Shown: piece after piece, positions 1 to 12,000 of the stretch
Layout: each line of letters begins with the position of its first letter
Position numbering within the stretch: the first letter of the stretch is position 1
Source of the DNA: Fagopyrum homotropicum
Taxonomy: Eukaryota > Streptophyta > Magnoliopsida > Caryophyllales > Polygonaceae
DNA length: 64,000 nt
Assembly: GCA_033239125.1 (NCBI GenBank)
Contig: BSWB01000002.1
Coordinates: 51,991,001-52,055,000 of the forward strand
Direction: 5' to 3'
Notes under the pieces: model-generated
Told to the model about the DNA's origin: nothing
Databases searched by the model: none
The model's input: only the letters and a program-made list of their open reading frames with translations
Translations under genes and position numbers: made by a program

Positions 1-610
1 TTGCTTCTAGGCTTGCCTATGGATGGCATTGTCCCTTCCTTTCCTAGTGTGAGTGTGTAGTATCATGCTAGGCAAAGTTGAGAGTGTGTTGATGATGTTA
101 TGATCATGTTATGCCTTGTATGGCTTTGAGGATTAATAGGTTGTGATGTTTAGGTTGAGGATGATCCTATGGATCCCTTGAGTCTAGGTGTGACCCCTTT
201 GATTGATAGGAGATTGATATATCTCTATACCTTTCTATTAGGGAGTGTCCCTCTCAGGATTGGAGGTTGATCATGGTTGTGATTTATACGAGGTTGAGGT
301 AAGTCCGTAGGACTTACTTAGCTACCATCCTTATATTGGGTGTTTGCATGAGTGTGTGTGTTATGTTCTTGATAGCATGCGACAGTTGATTATTACCAAT
401 ATATGCTTTAGTGACCACCCATTATAGGATAACTTTTCCCTTTCTTCCTGCCATGGAGTATGGGAGATTCTCTACAGTCACGCCAGACCTAGTTTATGGG
501 AAGGGCGCAATCCACTCCCATAGGGTACACGGGTTGTGTGACCGATACCATCCCAACTGTATATAGCACTCAGAGGCAGGGATGATATGTTGCTCGTGTC
601 ACATATTTTC

Positions 611-661
<51 letters not shown>

Positions 662-1128
662 TATATATACGATTTGAGTTAATGACTATTATATGAAGAT
701 AATAAAATGGGTAAATGTGTGACAATATGCGTAGGTGTTTATCTTTATGTCTTATGCTTGTGCTTATGCATTACCTTTTATATGTATGGTTAGCTAATGG
801 TTTCATACCATGTTGTAGATGCCTTGCAGCATAGGCGAGTTGCTGAGTGATCTGGCAGGGTGACAAGCCGAGGACTCTCGTACATTAGGGAGTTTATGGT
901 TTTGGGGATGTTTATGTTTTCTCCTGTGCGAGGGTTATGTTTGATACTCGGCTATGATCTTGTTTACCCTTTTGGTTGTACAGTTTATACTGTTTTATAT
1001 ATTTGTTTTATATCGATCAGTGACACGTTGTAAGGTCCAGTGAACTTCTTCTCAGGCTAGGGTCAGGATCCACTATGAGATCCTAGCCCAATGTGACATC
1101 CCGAGTCCCATAGATTTGAGGTGTTACA
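1..1128 (+). repeat. 5' LTR of element A (left part outside window)
   Basis: The sequence matches the 3' LTR of the same element from about position 7494 onward, so roughly 750 bases of this LTR are off the left edge. It ends with GGTGTTACA and is followed after four bases by a primer-binding site. It contains a (TA)n/(GT)n tract near 613-666. Confidence 0.9.
613..666. repeat. TA/GT dinucleotide microsatellite in LTR of element A
   Basis: Alternating TA repeats run into GT repeats and back to TA. The matching place in the 3' LTR (8117-8203) is almost pure TA and much longer, so the tract changed length after insertion. Confidence 0.9.
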
Positions 1129-1132
1129 AAAT

Positions 1133-1144
1133 TGGTATCAGAGC
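1133..1144 (+). other. Primer-binding site of element A (initiator tRNA-Met type)
   Basis: TGGTATCAGAGC lies four bases after the LTR end. This is the usual plant LTR-retrotransposon primer site complementary to the 3' end of initiator tRNA-Met. Confidence 0.9.
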
Positions 1145-1429
1145 CTTAGGTTGACAAGAATGACACTTGCTACATGCAATGAGGCTTGATGGGTAAAGTA
1201 AACAGAACCCGAAAGGGTCTGATGTTTTCAAAAGATTTTTGGTTTAAAAGTGTTGTTTTGGGATAGAATGTAGGAGGAGTCATCACCTCTTCCATGGATC
1301 TCTACAGTATAGATATGTATATATATGTACTATTGACGATGGACCATGTGTATGTGCGTTATATATATATATATATATACACATATGGCATGTATATAGC
1401 CTTATATGTTAGGTGTGCATACCCCACAA

Positions 1430-2596
1430 ATGGCTCGGACTAGAGGTGCTTCTGCTGTAGGCCGAGGTAGAGGTAGACCACCTCTTCCTTCGGGCGTGAT
1501 AGGACATGGACCAGTTCCCGCTACTGATCCACCAGTGGTGGATGAGGTTTATGAGGATATTATTGAGAGTGTCGTCCCAAAGACAAAAGAGTGGTGGATC
1601 TAGGAGACAACATTCACACCGAGTCCAGTCAGATGACTCAGATCGTGTCTCCATGAAGGGCCAGAGTTTCATGACTATATCCGACGTGTTGAGGAGGTTG
1701 CCAGAGCAGGTAGACGGGACCCAAATCTACCAAGGCACGAGGGATCTTCTGAGATGTCCCAAGGAGCCACTCAAGTGCCAGCTATGCCGGCACGTGCTGA
1801 TGAGACTATTCGAGCTCTAGAGGAATACAAAGGGCCTTGACCAGACACCTAGTTGAAGGCATTCCATCAGTTGGGAGTACCACCTTTCTCTGGGAAGGTG
1901 GGGTTAGAGACAGAGGTCTGGATTGGACATATGGATTCCGCTTTAGAGTCCATCAAATGTCCAGAGAAGAGACGAATAGAGTTAGTTTAGACTCTATTCC
2001 GTGACCTTGCTCATTAGTGGTTGAGGACCGTACGAGCCAAAGCCACTACCTACGAGTAGATGAGGAGTATGATTAGAGAGCAATTCTACCTTGCCTCACT
2101 GAGGAGGGAGAAGCCACATGACTTCGTGGAGGCCGGCTATGAGGATGTGCCGATTGTAGATGCCATCAGCTACTTCCAAACAGAGCTAGCATTGCTAGGT
2201 CCGGCTGCACTTTTTGGGGACCAGCATGTGTACCTGTTCTCCCGTCGGCTGAGGGAGAGTACACGCTCCTATATGGCGGGATTTCATTGCGAGTCCTTGG
2301 TAAATTACCAGGACCGGGCTTGTGCTTATAAACGTGAGAGAGCTAGTCAGAGGAGGGATTCTCAGACGGGACAGTCTGAGAGGCAGCGTACTGAACAGAC
2401 CAATGGTGTTGGAGGAGCTTCTGGTTTTCGGAGAAGCCAGAGACGTCAAAGTTACCCCTTATCTCCATTGACTGTAGAGAAGGGACGACAGTGCTTCAAA
2501 TGTGGTGATTCTGGACATATGCGACCAGAGTGTACGAGACCGCTAGTGACATGTTTCACTTATGGTGGGCAGGGTCATAGAGTTGCGTTCTTTTAG
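1430..2596 (+). pseudogene. gag of element A, broken
   Basis: Nucleocapsid precursor of the retrotransposon. The ATG at 1430 starts MARTRGASAVGRGRGRP, the same N-terminus as gag of element D (start near 35112), which fixes the start. The frame is lost at a stop near 1603, continues in pieces, and is open again over 2060-2596. That last part includes the conserved gag core (REQFYLASLRREK, a QHVYLFSRRLRES-like stretch) and a CCHC zinc knuckle, CFKCGDSGHMRPEC, at about 2491-2532. Several stops and frameshifts separate the pieces, so no full Gag can be made. Confidence 0.88.
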
Positions 2597-2601
2597 GCGA
2601 G

Positions 2602-3167
2602 GTGGGGTTGCATCACAACAGGGTTCTTCTCCTTCCAGTGTGGTTGGAGGTGTTCAGAAGACACCTCAACAGCACACACAAGGACATCAGAGAGTCCAAG
2701 ATCGTCCATCTACTCAAGGATCTGCTCTAGGGCCGAGTAGAGGTAGAGGTCGTGGTGGGAGTACCACTAACACCAGAGGAGCTCAGGGTAGAGTCTTTGA
2801 GATGAGGAGTGTAGAGGAGCCGCCCACACCGGCTACTACATGTACCATTCTACTTCATGGTTTACTTGTTAGAGTTTTATTTGATACGGGTGCTACGCAT
2901 TCCTTTATTTCTGATGTATGTGTTGAGCGTCTAGGTTTAGCTACTATAGAGGGGATACCCTTTACTATAGAGCTACCTAATGGTAGTAGGGTCAGAGGTA
3001 CCCGTGATATATGTAGTTGTCCCCTTCGTTTAGGGACTCGTGTGTTGCTTGTGGACTTCGTAGTCATGCCTTTGATGTATGAAGTGGTCATATTAGGTAT
3101 GGATTGGATGCGTAGACACCGTGCGGTATTAGATGTAGGTAGGAGGGCTGTGACAATCTCTACCTAG
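2602..3167 (+). pseudogene. Aspartic protease segment of element A
   Basis: Retropepsin-like protease between gag and RT. The catalytic motif LFDTGATHSFIS is intact at about 2878-2913, and the second-half motif VILGMDWMRRH lies near 3090-3120. A stop at 3165-3167 cuts it off from RT. The N-terminal part is a glycine/arginine-rich linker after the zinc knuckle. Confidence 0.87.
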
Positions 3168-3419
3168 GTAGGTCACATAGAGGTCTTCCAAAGTTGGGAC
3201 CTTGGAAAGACGGGTTCTGTCATCAGTGTTGTATGAGCAGCGAGGCTGATAGCACAAGGATGTGATGCCTTCTGGTGTTATGCCATGAAGGATGGAGAGA
3301 GTCCAACATTGGAGGATATCCCAGTGGTTTGTGAGTTTGCAGACCTGTTTGCTGAGCCGTCTAGCTTGCCGGCTCAAAGGAGTGTGGACTTAAGCATCTA
3401 GTTGGAGCCTGGCACGTGA

Positions 3420-4999
3420 CCGATCTCGAAGACCCCATATCGTATGGCGCTTGTCAAGATGTTAGAGTTGAAGAAGCAACTCGAGGAGTTGGCTGAGAAG
3501 GGCTTCATCTGCCCTAGCGTATCCCCATGGGGAGCACCTGTCCTCTTCCTTTGGAAGAAGGACGGATCATTGAGAGTGTGCATTGACTACAGAGAGTTGA
3601 ACAAGGTGACCATCAAGAACAAGTATCCACTAACTCGTATTGATGATCTAATTGATCAGCTGCAGGGAGCGACAGTGTTCTCCCAGATTGACTTATGCTC
3701 AGGATACCACCAGTTGAGGGTGAAGGAGCGGGATATACACAGGACGGCATTTCGTACCCGTTATGGAAACTACGAGTTTGTAGTGATGCCATTTGGGCTT
3801 ACGAATTCCCCAACAGTTTTTATGGAGTTGATGAACAACATCTTCATCGACTTCCTTGTTAGTTTGTGGTGATCTTCGTTGATGACATTCTGGTGTACTC
3901 TCGTAGCAGAGAGGAGCATGCCGGTCACTTGAGGACGGTGTTGCAGATTTTGCAAGATAGAGAGTTGTATGCCAAGCTCTCTAAGTGCGAGTCCTGGATG
4001 TGAGAGGTAGCCTTTTTAGGCCATATTGTCTCCGTCAGTGGGATCATGGTTGATCCGGTAAAGAATAAGTTTGTTGCAGTATGGACGACACCGATGAACG
4101 TCAAGGAAGTGCGGAGCTTTCTTGTCCTAGCCGACTATTACCGACGCTTCGTGGAGGGATTTTTTGTGATTGCCCGTCTACTGACGAGTCTTCTGTGGAA
4201 GACTACCAGATTTGCGTGGTCTGATCAGTGTGCCTAGAGTTTTGAGGAGTTGAAGAGGCGTTTGACTTCTGCTCCTATCTTATCACAACTAGAGGGTTCT
4301 GATGATTTTTGTGGTTTACAATGATGCATCCAAACTAGGCTTGGGATGTGTGTTAATGCAGAGGGACATAGTGATTGCTTATGTGTCTAGGCAATTGAAG
4401 ACGTATGAGGAGAACTACCTGACTCATGATTTGGAGTTAAAAGCGGTAGTTCATGCTTTGAAGATCTGGAAACATTACCTGTATGGTGCTACATGTCAGA
4501 TCTTCACAGACCATAAGAGTTTGAAGTATATTTTTATGCAGCGGGATTTGAATAATCGCCAGCGTCGATGGCTCAAGTTGATTAAGGACTTTGACCTTGA
4601 GATTTTGTATCATCCAAGGAAGTTGAATTTTATCACCGACGCCCTGAGCAGGAAGACGCCTCGAGAGAAGGCCATTGTAGGATTGACAGTTCAGCCTCAA
4701 CTTCAGAGGGATTTAGCTTGGCTAGAGATGGATATCCAGTTTCCTGATGAGGATGTTCATTTGTACGCCTTAGAGTGTCTACCTGGTTTGTTAGATGAGA
4801 TCCAACAAAACCATGGGACCTACCCGACCTTGATGAGGATTAGAGAGAGGATGTCTCATGATGAGGCACCACAGTTCTCCATTGGAGCAAATGCAGTGAT
4901 GAGATGCCACGATTGCATCTTTATACCTGCTGATGCAGATCTAAGACAAAGGATTTGTAGGAGGCTCATTGTACACCTTACTCAGTACATCCAGACATG
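3420..4999 (+). pseudogene. Reverse transcriptase and RNase H of element A, broken
   Basis: RT motifs are easy to follow: SPWGAPVLFLWKKDGSLRVC, IDYRELNKVTIKNKYPL, FSQIDLCSGYHQLRV and FVVMPFGLTNSP in one frame (3444-3872). A frameshift follows near 3860, then FVVIFVDDILVYS with the catalytic DD. Stops lie near 4000 and 4236. RNase H follows in 4302-4700 (VYNDASKLGLGCVLMQRD, IFTDHKSLKYI, DALSRK). The zinc-binding start of integrase follows RNase H. The element cannot make a working polymerase as it stands. Confidence 0.92.
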
Positions 5000-6246
5000 A
5001 GTAAGATGTACCATGATGTGAGGCGATCATATTGGTGGGGAGGGCTAAAGCCCGATGTAGCCAGATTTGTGGCATAGTGTGCGACCTGCCAACAGGTCAA
5101 TGTAGAGCATTGTAGACCTGGAGGTGAGCTTCATCCACTGCCAGTGCCGCAGTGGAAGTGGGAGGACGTCTCCATGGACTTTGTGACCGGATTGAGGCCT
5201 AGTATTAGTTTTGATGCTATTTGGGTTGTTGTTGATAGATTGAGGAAGATGGCACGTTTCATTCCTATTAGAGAGACATGACCAGTGAGCAAATTAGATG
5301 AGGAGTACACTAGGGATATAGTGAGGCTCCATGGTGTACCGAGGACGATTGTCTCTGATCGAGATGGACGATTTACCTCGAGGTTTTGGCAGTAGATTCA
5401 GACTGATTCGGGGACGAGTCTACACTTCACGACTACGTTTCACCCCCAAACAGATGGTCAGTCAGAGAGGACCATCTAGACTCTTGAGGATATGCTGCGA
5501 GCTTGTGTGTTGGATTGGGGACAGGGATGGTCTGATTACCTCCCATTGGTTGAGTTCTCACACAACAACAGTTGGCATGCATATATTGGGATGGCTCCTT
5601 ATGATGCACTATACGGGCGTAGATGGCGTACACCTTTATGATGGGATGAGCCTAGCAGTACTAGTGGTATTGCGTCAGAGCAGATTCCGGATGATATGGC
5701 TCAAGTAGTGCAGATCAAAGAGAGGATGTTGGCTGCACAGAGTCGCCAGAAGTCATATGCAGACAGAAGGCGTCGATCTCTAGAGGTCAGAGTTTGAGCT
5801 CATGTCTTGATGAGAGTATCTCTGACGCAAGGCGTCAGACGTTTTGGCATAAAGGGGAAGCTGAGTCCCCGATATGTCGGTCCTTTTGAGATACTGGATA
5901 GAGTTTGGAGGGCAACCTATAAATTAGCTTTGCCTCCGAGGTTAGAGGGAGTTCATCCCGTGTTTCACGTGTCTTAGTTGAGGGAGTATATACCAGATCT
6001 GAGACACATTGTGAGTTATGATGATTTGATGGTTGAGCCAGACCACACCTTTGTTGAGCATCCTATTATAGTCCTAGAGTGAGGTATCAGACGCCTGCGT
6101 TCGAAGGACATTCCCATGTTGAGGATACAATGGTCGAGGCGAGGACTTGAGGAGGCTACATGGGAGACTGAGGATAGTATCCAAAGGAACTATCTAGAGT
6201 TTTATGCTGAGATAGATGCACCTACAGGATCACCGAGTAGATCTTA
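5000..6246 (+). pseudogene. Integrase with chromodomain-like C-terminus of element A, broken
   Basis: Integrase core motifs are visible across stops: SYWWGGLKPDVA, CATCQQV, SMDFVTGLRPS, a catalytic region VSDRDGRFTSRFW, FHPQTDGQSERTI, then LPLVEFSHNNS. The C-terminus VEPDHTFVEHP...EEATWETEDSIQRNY resembles the chromodomain-type tail of Tekay/Del elements. Premature stops at 5074, 5279, 5394, 5477, 5975 and 6080 replace codons that are CAG, TGG or an arginine codon in the related element E. Confidence 0.9.
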
Positions 6247-6726
6247 GTGCTATCTTGGTTAGTATGTGATTATGTGCTTATGTGCTTATATGCCTTTATG
6301 TGTTTATTTCATGCTAGCTATGATGTGATGTATGATCTTATTAGATCTTGATGTGCTAGCGTGATTTATGATTATAGTTGGAGTTTGTTCTTTCCTCTAT
6401 GTTATCTGAGTGCGATTAGGATTCAGGTGGATATGGTTTTTCCTCCATGCTTTATGTATGAGTATGATCTGGCTAGAGATGTGTTTCCTCAATGCCCTGT
6501 GTCGTGAGTATGGCAAGAGATGTGATTTCTCTATGCCTTAGGGGTAGCGTTATGGCCCTAAAATCTAGAGTTGATGATTCCTCCATGTTTTTGTTTTAAG
6601 GTTATAGATTGATATAGGTTGTGACCTATTGAATGGAGATGTGATGCCTCCGATAGAAATTGTTATACCTCGGCATATGGGTCCGAGAGGATTTGGGATT
6701 TTGCAAGTTTCGGGACGAAACTTGTT

Positions 6727-6740
6727 TTTAGGGGGTTGAG
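6727..6740 (+). other. Polypurine tract of element A
   Basis: TTTTAGGGGGTTGAG lies immediately before the TGTAAGAGCG start of the 3' LTR, after a GGACGAAACTTG stretch that is conserved in elements D and E at the same place. Confidence 0.8.
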
Positions 6741-8113
6741 ATGTAAGAGCGTTAGTCTGGTGGAGCTAAGAGTGAGTGTTGAGGGTTCAGAAATAGCCTA
6801 AACTGCCCCTGCGTGTGCCAAAGGCTGCCCCGCCGATTTGCTTGGGCTGCACCTACGCCTCCCTAAGCCACCCATGCGGTTTAGGGTGTGCTGTAACCGA
6901 CTTTGTTGACTCTTGACCCGTGCTTTATCTCTTTTCTTCATTTATTAGCTTCCTTCTCTCTCTCTTGATGAGGGTTACCTTTCTTACAACTCCATTTTTT
7001 CCCTCACATTCATCCTCTTCTTCTTCCGTCTTTTGATCTCTTCTTGATCTTCTTTGATCTTTGTGTGAGTTTGTGAGAGTTTGAGCTTGGAATTTTTGAT
7101 GATGTTGATGTTTTATGATGCTCTTGGCCTTTGGTGAGCTAGCTTTGAGTTGTGGTGAGGTCTCTTCCTCTGCTTAGGTTCAGCTTGGTGAGATCTCTCT
7201 TCTTCTCTTCTTTCTTTCTTCTTTTCTTCCTTCTTATGTTCTTTTCTTTCCTTCTAGCTCAGATTCCACAAGATTGATCTTCTGATAACCTTCATAGGCT
7301 TCGTTTGATGTATATATGTATGTGTATGTATGTGCTTGGATGCTGGCTGAAGAAGGTGCGAAGAGAATCGAGTGAAGAAGCAAAGAGAAGCTAAAATTGT
7401 GCATTATGCACCCCAGCCGCCCCTGCGCCACCTTGCATCCTCCCATGCACCCACCTGCACCAGCCTTGTCTTGCTCTTGGTTCTGCAGGTGTGTCTTGCT
7501 TTTGTGCTTGGCTATGGATTACATTGTCCCTTCCTTTCTTTGTGTGAGTGTGTAGTATCATGTTAGGTAGAGTTGAGAGTGTTTTGATGATGTTAAGATC
7601 ATGTTATGCCTTGTATGGCTTTGAGGATTAATAGGTTGTGATGTTTAGGTTATGGATGATCCTATGGATCCCTTGGGTCTAGGTGTGACCCCTTTGATTG
7701 ATAGGAGATTTATATATCTCTATGCCTTGTTATTAGGCAGTTTCCCTCTCAGGATTGGAGGTTGATCGTGGTTGTGATTTGTACGAGGTTGAGGTAAGCC
7801 TGTAGGACTTACTTAGCTACCATCCTTATATTGGGTGTTTGCATGAGTGGTGTGTGTTATGTGCTTGATAGCATGCGATAATTGATTATTGCCAATCTAT
7901 GTTTCAGTGACCGCCCATTGTAGTGGCCGTGATAACTTTTCCCTTTCATCCCGCCATTGAGTCTGGGAGGTTCTCTGCAGTCAGGCCATACCTAGTTTAT
8001 GGGAAGGACGCAATCCACTCCCATAGGGTACACGGGTTGTGTGACCGATACCACCTCAGCTGGATATAGCACTCAGAGGCGGGGATGATACGTTCCTCGT
8101 GTCACATATTTTC

Positions 8114-8116
<3 letters not shown>

Positions 8117-8203
<87 letters not shown>
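8117..8203. repeat. Long (TA)n microsatellite
   Basis: Almost uninterrupted TA repeat within the 3' LTR of element A. It gives rise to a spurious Ile/Tyr-repeat reading frame on the minus strand. Confidence 0.95.
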
Positions 8204-8205
<2 letters not shown>

Positions 8206-8471
8206 GATTTTAGCGAATGATACGAAGATAATAAATGGGTAAATGTATGACAACATGTGTAGGTGTTTATCTTTATGTCTTGGGTTTGTGCTTATGCATT
8301 ACCATATATATGTATGGTTAGCTAATAGTTTCATACCATGTTGTAGATGTCTTGCAGGATAGGCAAGCTGCTGAGTGATCTGGTAGGGTGACAGGCCGAC
8401 GACTCTCGTACATTAGGGGGTTTATGGTTTTGGGGATGTTTATGTTTCCCTCCGGTGTGAGGATTATGTTT

Positions 8472-9658
8472 TGAAGAACCGGTAGGTGAAATAAATAAGT
8501 TAAATGATACTCTAGAATGGGGGTTGAATAGAGTATGGAAACTTTTCACAAACCATATCTCAAGGCCTTTAAACTCCTTTCAAGGACCTTGATGTCAATC
8601 TGTGCTTTTCGTGAAACTTTGTTTTGAAGGGCATTGAAACTCCTTTCAAGGGCCTTGACTTCTTGCTCTTGCAAAACAAAGTTACTCACAATAAATTATG
8701 TATGGCGCGGAATTGAAAATATTGACACGAGGATATGTTTACGAAGTTCGGCTCTAAATAGCCTACTCTCCGTCCCAGGGTATATCCGTAGGATCTAACT
8801 ATCTATTATCAACTTCAAAGAGTCCTAGATACAAACTAGAAGAAATTCTCTTCTTCTCTCGCTGTAGCCAATGCTACGATCTAGCTCCAACTCTTAACCT
8901 ATCTATAATAGCCTAATTACTTCGTAGAGTAACACACACTCTAGTATAACACTATTTAAATCTTCCAATGGAGCTCTAGTGTTTTTCTGTGTAAGCTTAT
9001 GTGTCTATCTTCTTCGACCATCATCTTCATTTATACTCTTCTATGGAAAGGTCTTCTAGCCGTTGTAGAGATGACCGTTTGAAGATGAATCTTCTTTTCC
9101 ATGAAGATCGTTTCTTGTTTCGAGATAAGGTAGACGTTGCAAGTCTTCAGCTCCAGAGAACACGTCGAGTCCTTAACTCCTTGATCTTCTCGTCTTTTGT
9201 TAAATCGAGAGAGAAGATATTATTTCCGTTTGTTGTTTAAAAAATCTTCTAGAAAAGATTCTCTATTCTTCGATTGAGATCATCCTTCGGTTACTAAGAT
9301 CTTCCTTTGGTTGATAAGATCTTTCCTCGATTGATAAGATCTTTCTTCGGTTGATAAGATCTTTGGTTGATGAGATATTTCTGTTACAGAATCTTCCAAG
9401 AAAATCTTCAACTCATTTTGAATCCTTGTTCCGTGCATCTATAATACCAAGGCCCTTGATTTCGTCCTTTTGTACTTGCTATCTTCCTTTGTCCTTATCA
9501 AGGCCCTTGACATTTGCCTAAAACCTGCACTGAATTCAAACCAACAAAATATCTAGAGAATATAATCAATACATTGTTAGTATACCCAACTACTACATTT
9601 GTGTGAAGTCTTCCATCAACAACACCTGTAAACCATTTTAATCAAGGTGGAGTTGTCA
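8472..9658. mobile_element. Solo LTR or TRIM-like insertion inside the LTR of element A
   Basis: Compared with the 5' LTR, 1187 extra bases interrupt the 3' LTR. The insert begins TGAAGAACCGG and ends GTTGTCA, and is flanked on both sides by TGTTT (8467-8471 and 9659-9663). TG...CA ends with a 5 bp target duplication are the mark of an LTR element. No primer site, gag or pol is seen, so a solo LTR or a short non-autonomous element is most likely. A short tandem array of a 17-19 bp unit (GGTTGATAAGATCTTTC type) lies at about 9288-9375. Its family and orientation are not known. Confidence 0.8.
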
Positions 9659-10008
9659 TGTTTGATACTCGGCTATGATCTTGTTTACCCTTTTGGTTGT
9701 ACCGTTTTATACAGTTTTATGTATTTGTTTTATATCTTCCAGTGCCATGTTGTATGATCCAGTGAACTTGTTGTTAGGCTAGGGTCAGGATCCACTGTGA
9801 GATCCTAGCCCAATGTGACATCCTGAGTCCCGTAGATTTGGGGTGTTACAATTGATTAAGGTGAAGAATTACTCAACTCGCGATCTGAAGGAACACAAAC
9901 ACGCTCCTGCTGTCTCAAGATCCTATCAACACCTACTGCAAACTGTGGTGCCTCTCCTCGAGACATCCGGTCTCAGATCTCTGTCAAAGATGGGCAACTC
10001 TCCTGCTT

Positions 10009-11364
10009 CTATCGGATCTCTACCAATAAATCAGGTAAGATCTCCAAGGTGGACAACAGACTATCGGAATCCGAAAAGTAGATATGCATCTCTAGCCACG
10101 CAAGGTCTCGCTGTAACTGTGGCTGAGTTGTTAGCCTAGCGATCGCCATCTCTCGGAAAGTCTTCCTACTAAGGGCATATGCTTCCACATTCGCCTTCCC
10201 CGGGTGGTATAAGATCTCAAGATCAAAGTCCTTGAACAACTCCAACCATTTGCGCTGACGGTTATTCAACTCTCGTTGAGTGAATATATACTTTACACTC
10301 TTGTGGTCTGTGAATATCTGACACATAGCTCCGTACAAATAATGCCGCCAAATCTTGAAAGCATGAACAACGGCAGACAACTCAAGATCGTGGGTAGGGT
10401 AATTCTCCTCGTAAGTCTTCAGCTGTCTAGACGCGTAAGCAATCACCTTACCCCTCTGCATGAAAACACATCCCAAGCCTAGCTTGGACGCATCGTTGTA
10501 AATCATAAAATCCTCAATGCCCTCTGGCTGAGCTAAGATAAGAGCAGAGATCAACCTCTTCTTCAGCTCCTCGAAGCTCTGCAGGCACACCTCGGACCAT
10601 ACGAACCTCGTAGACTTCCTCAGCTAGGAAGTGAGCGGTCGGACGATAACTTAAAAGCACTCGACAAAACGCCGATAATAGCCCGCCAATCCTAATAAGC
10701 TGCGTACCTCCTTGACGTTCTTAGGAGGCGGCCAAGATGCTACTGACTCGATCTTCACCGGATCTACCTTGATCTCTTCAGCTGAAACGATGTGACCAAG
10801 GAATGCTACCTCGGACATCCAATACTCACACTTAGCGAGCTTAACATAAAGCTCTCTATCCTGCAGGACTTGAAGTACGATCCTTAAGTGTCCTGCATGC
10901 CTGCGAGAGTACACTAGAATGTCGTCTATGAAGACAACTACAAACTAATCTAGGAAGTCGATGAAGATGTTGTTCATCAACTCCATGAAAACTACGGGTG
11001 CGTTCGTAAGCCCGAATGACATCACTACAAACTCGTAGTGTCCATATCTGGTCCAAAATACCGTCTTGGCTATGTCTTGCTCTCTCACCCTCAGCTGGTG
11101 ATATCCAGATCTTAGATCGATCCGTGAAAACACTGAAGCTCCATGCAGCTGATCCAAGAGATCGTTGATACGGGGCAATGGGTACTTATTCTTGATCTTC
11201 ACCTTGTTCAACTCTCGGTAGTCAATACATAACCTCATTGACCTATCTTTCTTCCTGACGAAGAGTACTGGTGCGCCCCAAGGAGATACACTAAGGTGGA
11301 TGAAGGCCTTCTCTGCTAACTCCTCGAGCTGCTTCTTCAACTCAAGCATCTCGATAGGCGTCAT
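10009..11364 (-). pseudogene. RT-RNase H of element B, broken
   Basis: Read on the minus strand: RT block 11364-10945 with SPWGAPVLFVRKKDRSMRLC, IDYRELNKVKIKNKYPL and FSRIDLRSGYHQLRV. A TAG stop follows just before the FVVVFIDDILVYS catalytic region, then connection sequence (10914-10651). RNase H is at 10590-10009 (IYNDASKLGLGCVFMQRGK, IFTDHKSVKYIFTQREL, ALSRKT). Three separate frames are needed, so the enzyme is not made. The region stops at 9851, where element A begins. Confidence 0.9.
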
Positions 11365-11451
11365 ATGATAAGGAGCCTTAGAGATTGGTCTCGTACTGGG
11401 CTCTACACCAATGTCAAAGTCTACACTCCTCTGTAGAGGTAAATTTGATGG

Positions 11452-12000
11452 CTATCCAAAGACGTCTGAAAACCCGCAAGCTACTAGAATCTCCTCCAAA
11501 CCTGGGCTTGCACTATCCTTCATGACACAACACCAAAAATCCTCGCAACCCTGTCCGATAAGTCTGGTAGTTCGGACTGCACAGATAATTGTACCGGTCT
11601 TCCCTAGATCCCATCCTTTGAAGATCTCAACATGTCCTACATCTGTAATTACTATTACTGTCCTCTTGCCGATGTCCAGAACTACTTGATGTCGATTTAT
11701 CCAATCCATGCCCAGAATAACTTCTTCATGTATTAAGTACATGACGAAGAAGTCAGCTGGACAATCACAACCTCCCAATCTAATAAGGCAATCACGAACC
11801 TCTCGGGTACCTCTAATCTTACCCCCATCAGGTAATCCTATGAAGAAGGGTTTACCTCTACGGTAACTAAATCCAATCTATCTACACATGCATCAGATAT
11901 AAAGAAATGTGTAGCACCGGTATCCTAAAGAACTCTGACAAGAAAACCATTAATATGAATGGTACATGTGGTCGCTAAATCGGTCGGCTCCACTGCCCTC
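11452..12000 (-). pseudogene. Protease of element B, broken
   Basis: The minus strand shows the DTGATHFFIS protease motif near 11895-11925, directly preceded by a stop codon, and VILGMDWINRHQVVLDIGKR in the open stretch 11778-11452. This is the same arrangement as in element D. The stop and frame changes mean it is not functional. Confidence 0.85.

Larger units (their letters stand above)
1..9850 (+). mobile_element. Element A: Ty3/gypsy Tekay-type chromovirus, decayed
   Basis: LTR retrotransposon in plus orientation whose left end lies outside the window. The order LTR, primer-binding site, gag, protease, RT, RNase H, integrase with C-terminal chromodomain-like segment, polypurine tract, LTR is the Ty3/gypsy order, and the end segment places it with chromoviruses of Tekay/Del type. 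All reading frames are broken by stops and frameshifts, so it is dead as an autonomous element. It interrupts element B: the RT-integrase region of B resumes directly at 9851. The two LTRs align along their shared length but differ at many positions and by a 1187 bp insertion in the right copy. Confidence 0.93.
6742..9850 (+). repeat. 3' LTR of element A, split by an insertion
   Basis: It starts TGTAAGAGCG and ends GGGTGTTACA. After removing the 1187 bp insertion at 8472-9658 and one copy of its 5 bp target repeat, the LTR is about 1.9 kb. A CT-rich stretch near 6940-7260 and a long (TA)n tract at 8117-8203 lie inside. The sequence directly after 9850 belongs to element B. Confidence 0.9.

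Noticed and set aside
8056..8256. Ile/Tyr-repeat frame on the minus strand
   Set aside because: Translation of a (TA)n microsatellite.
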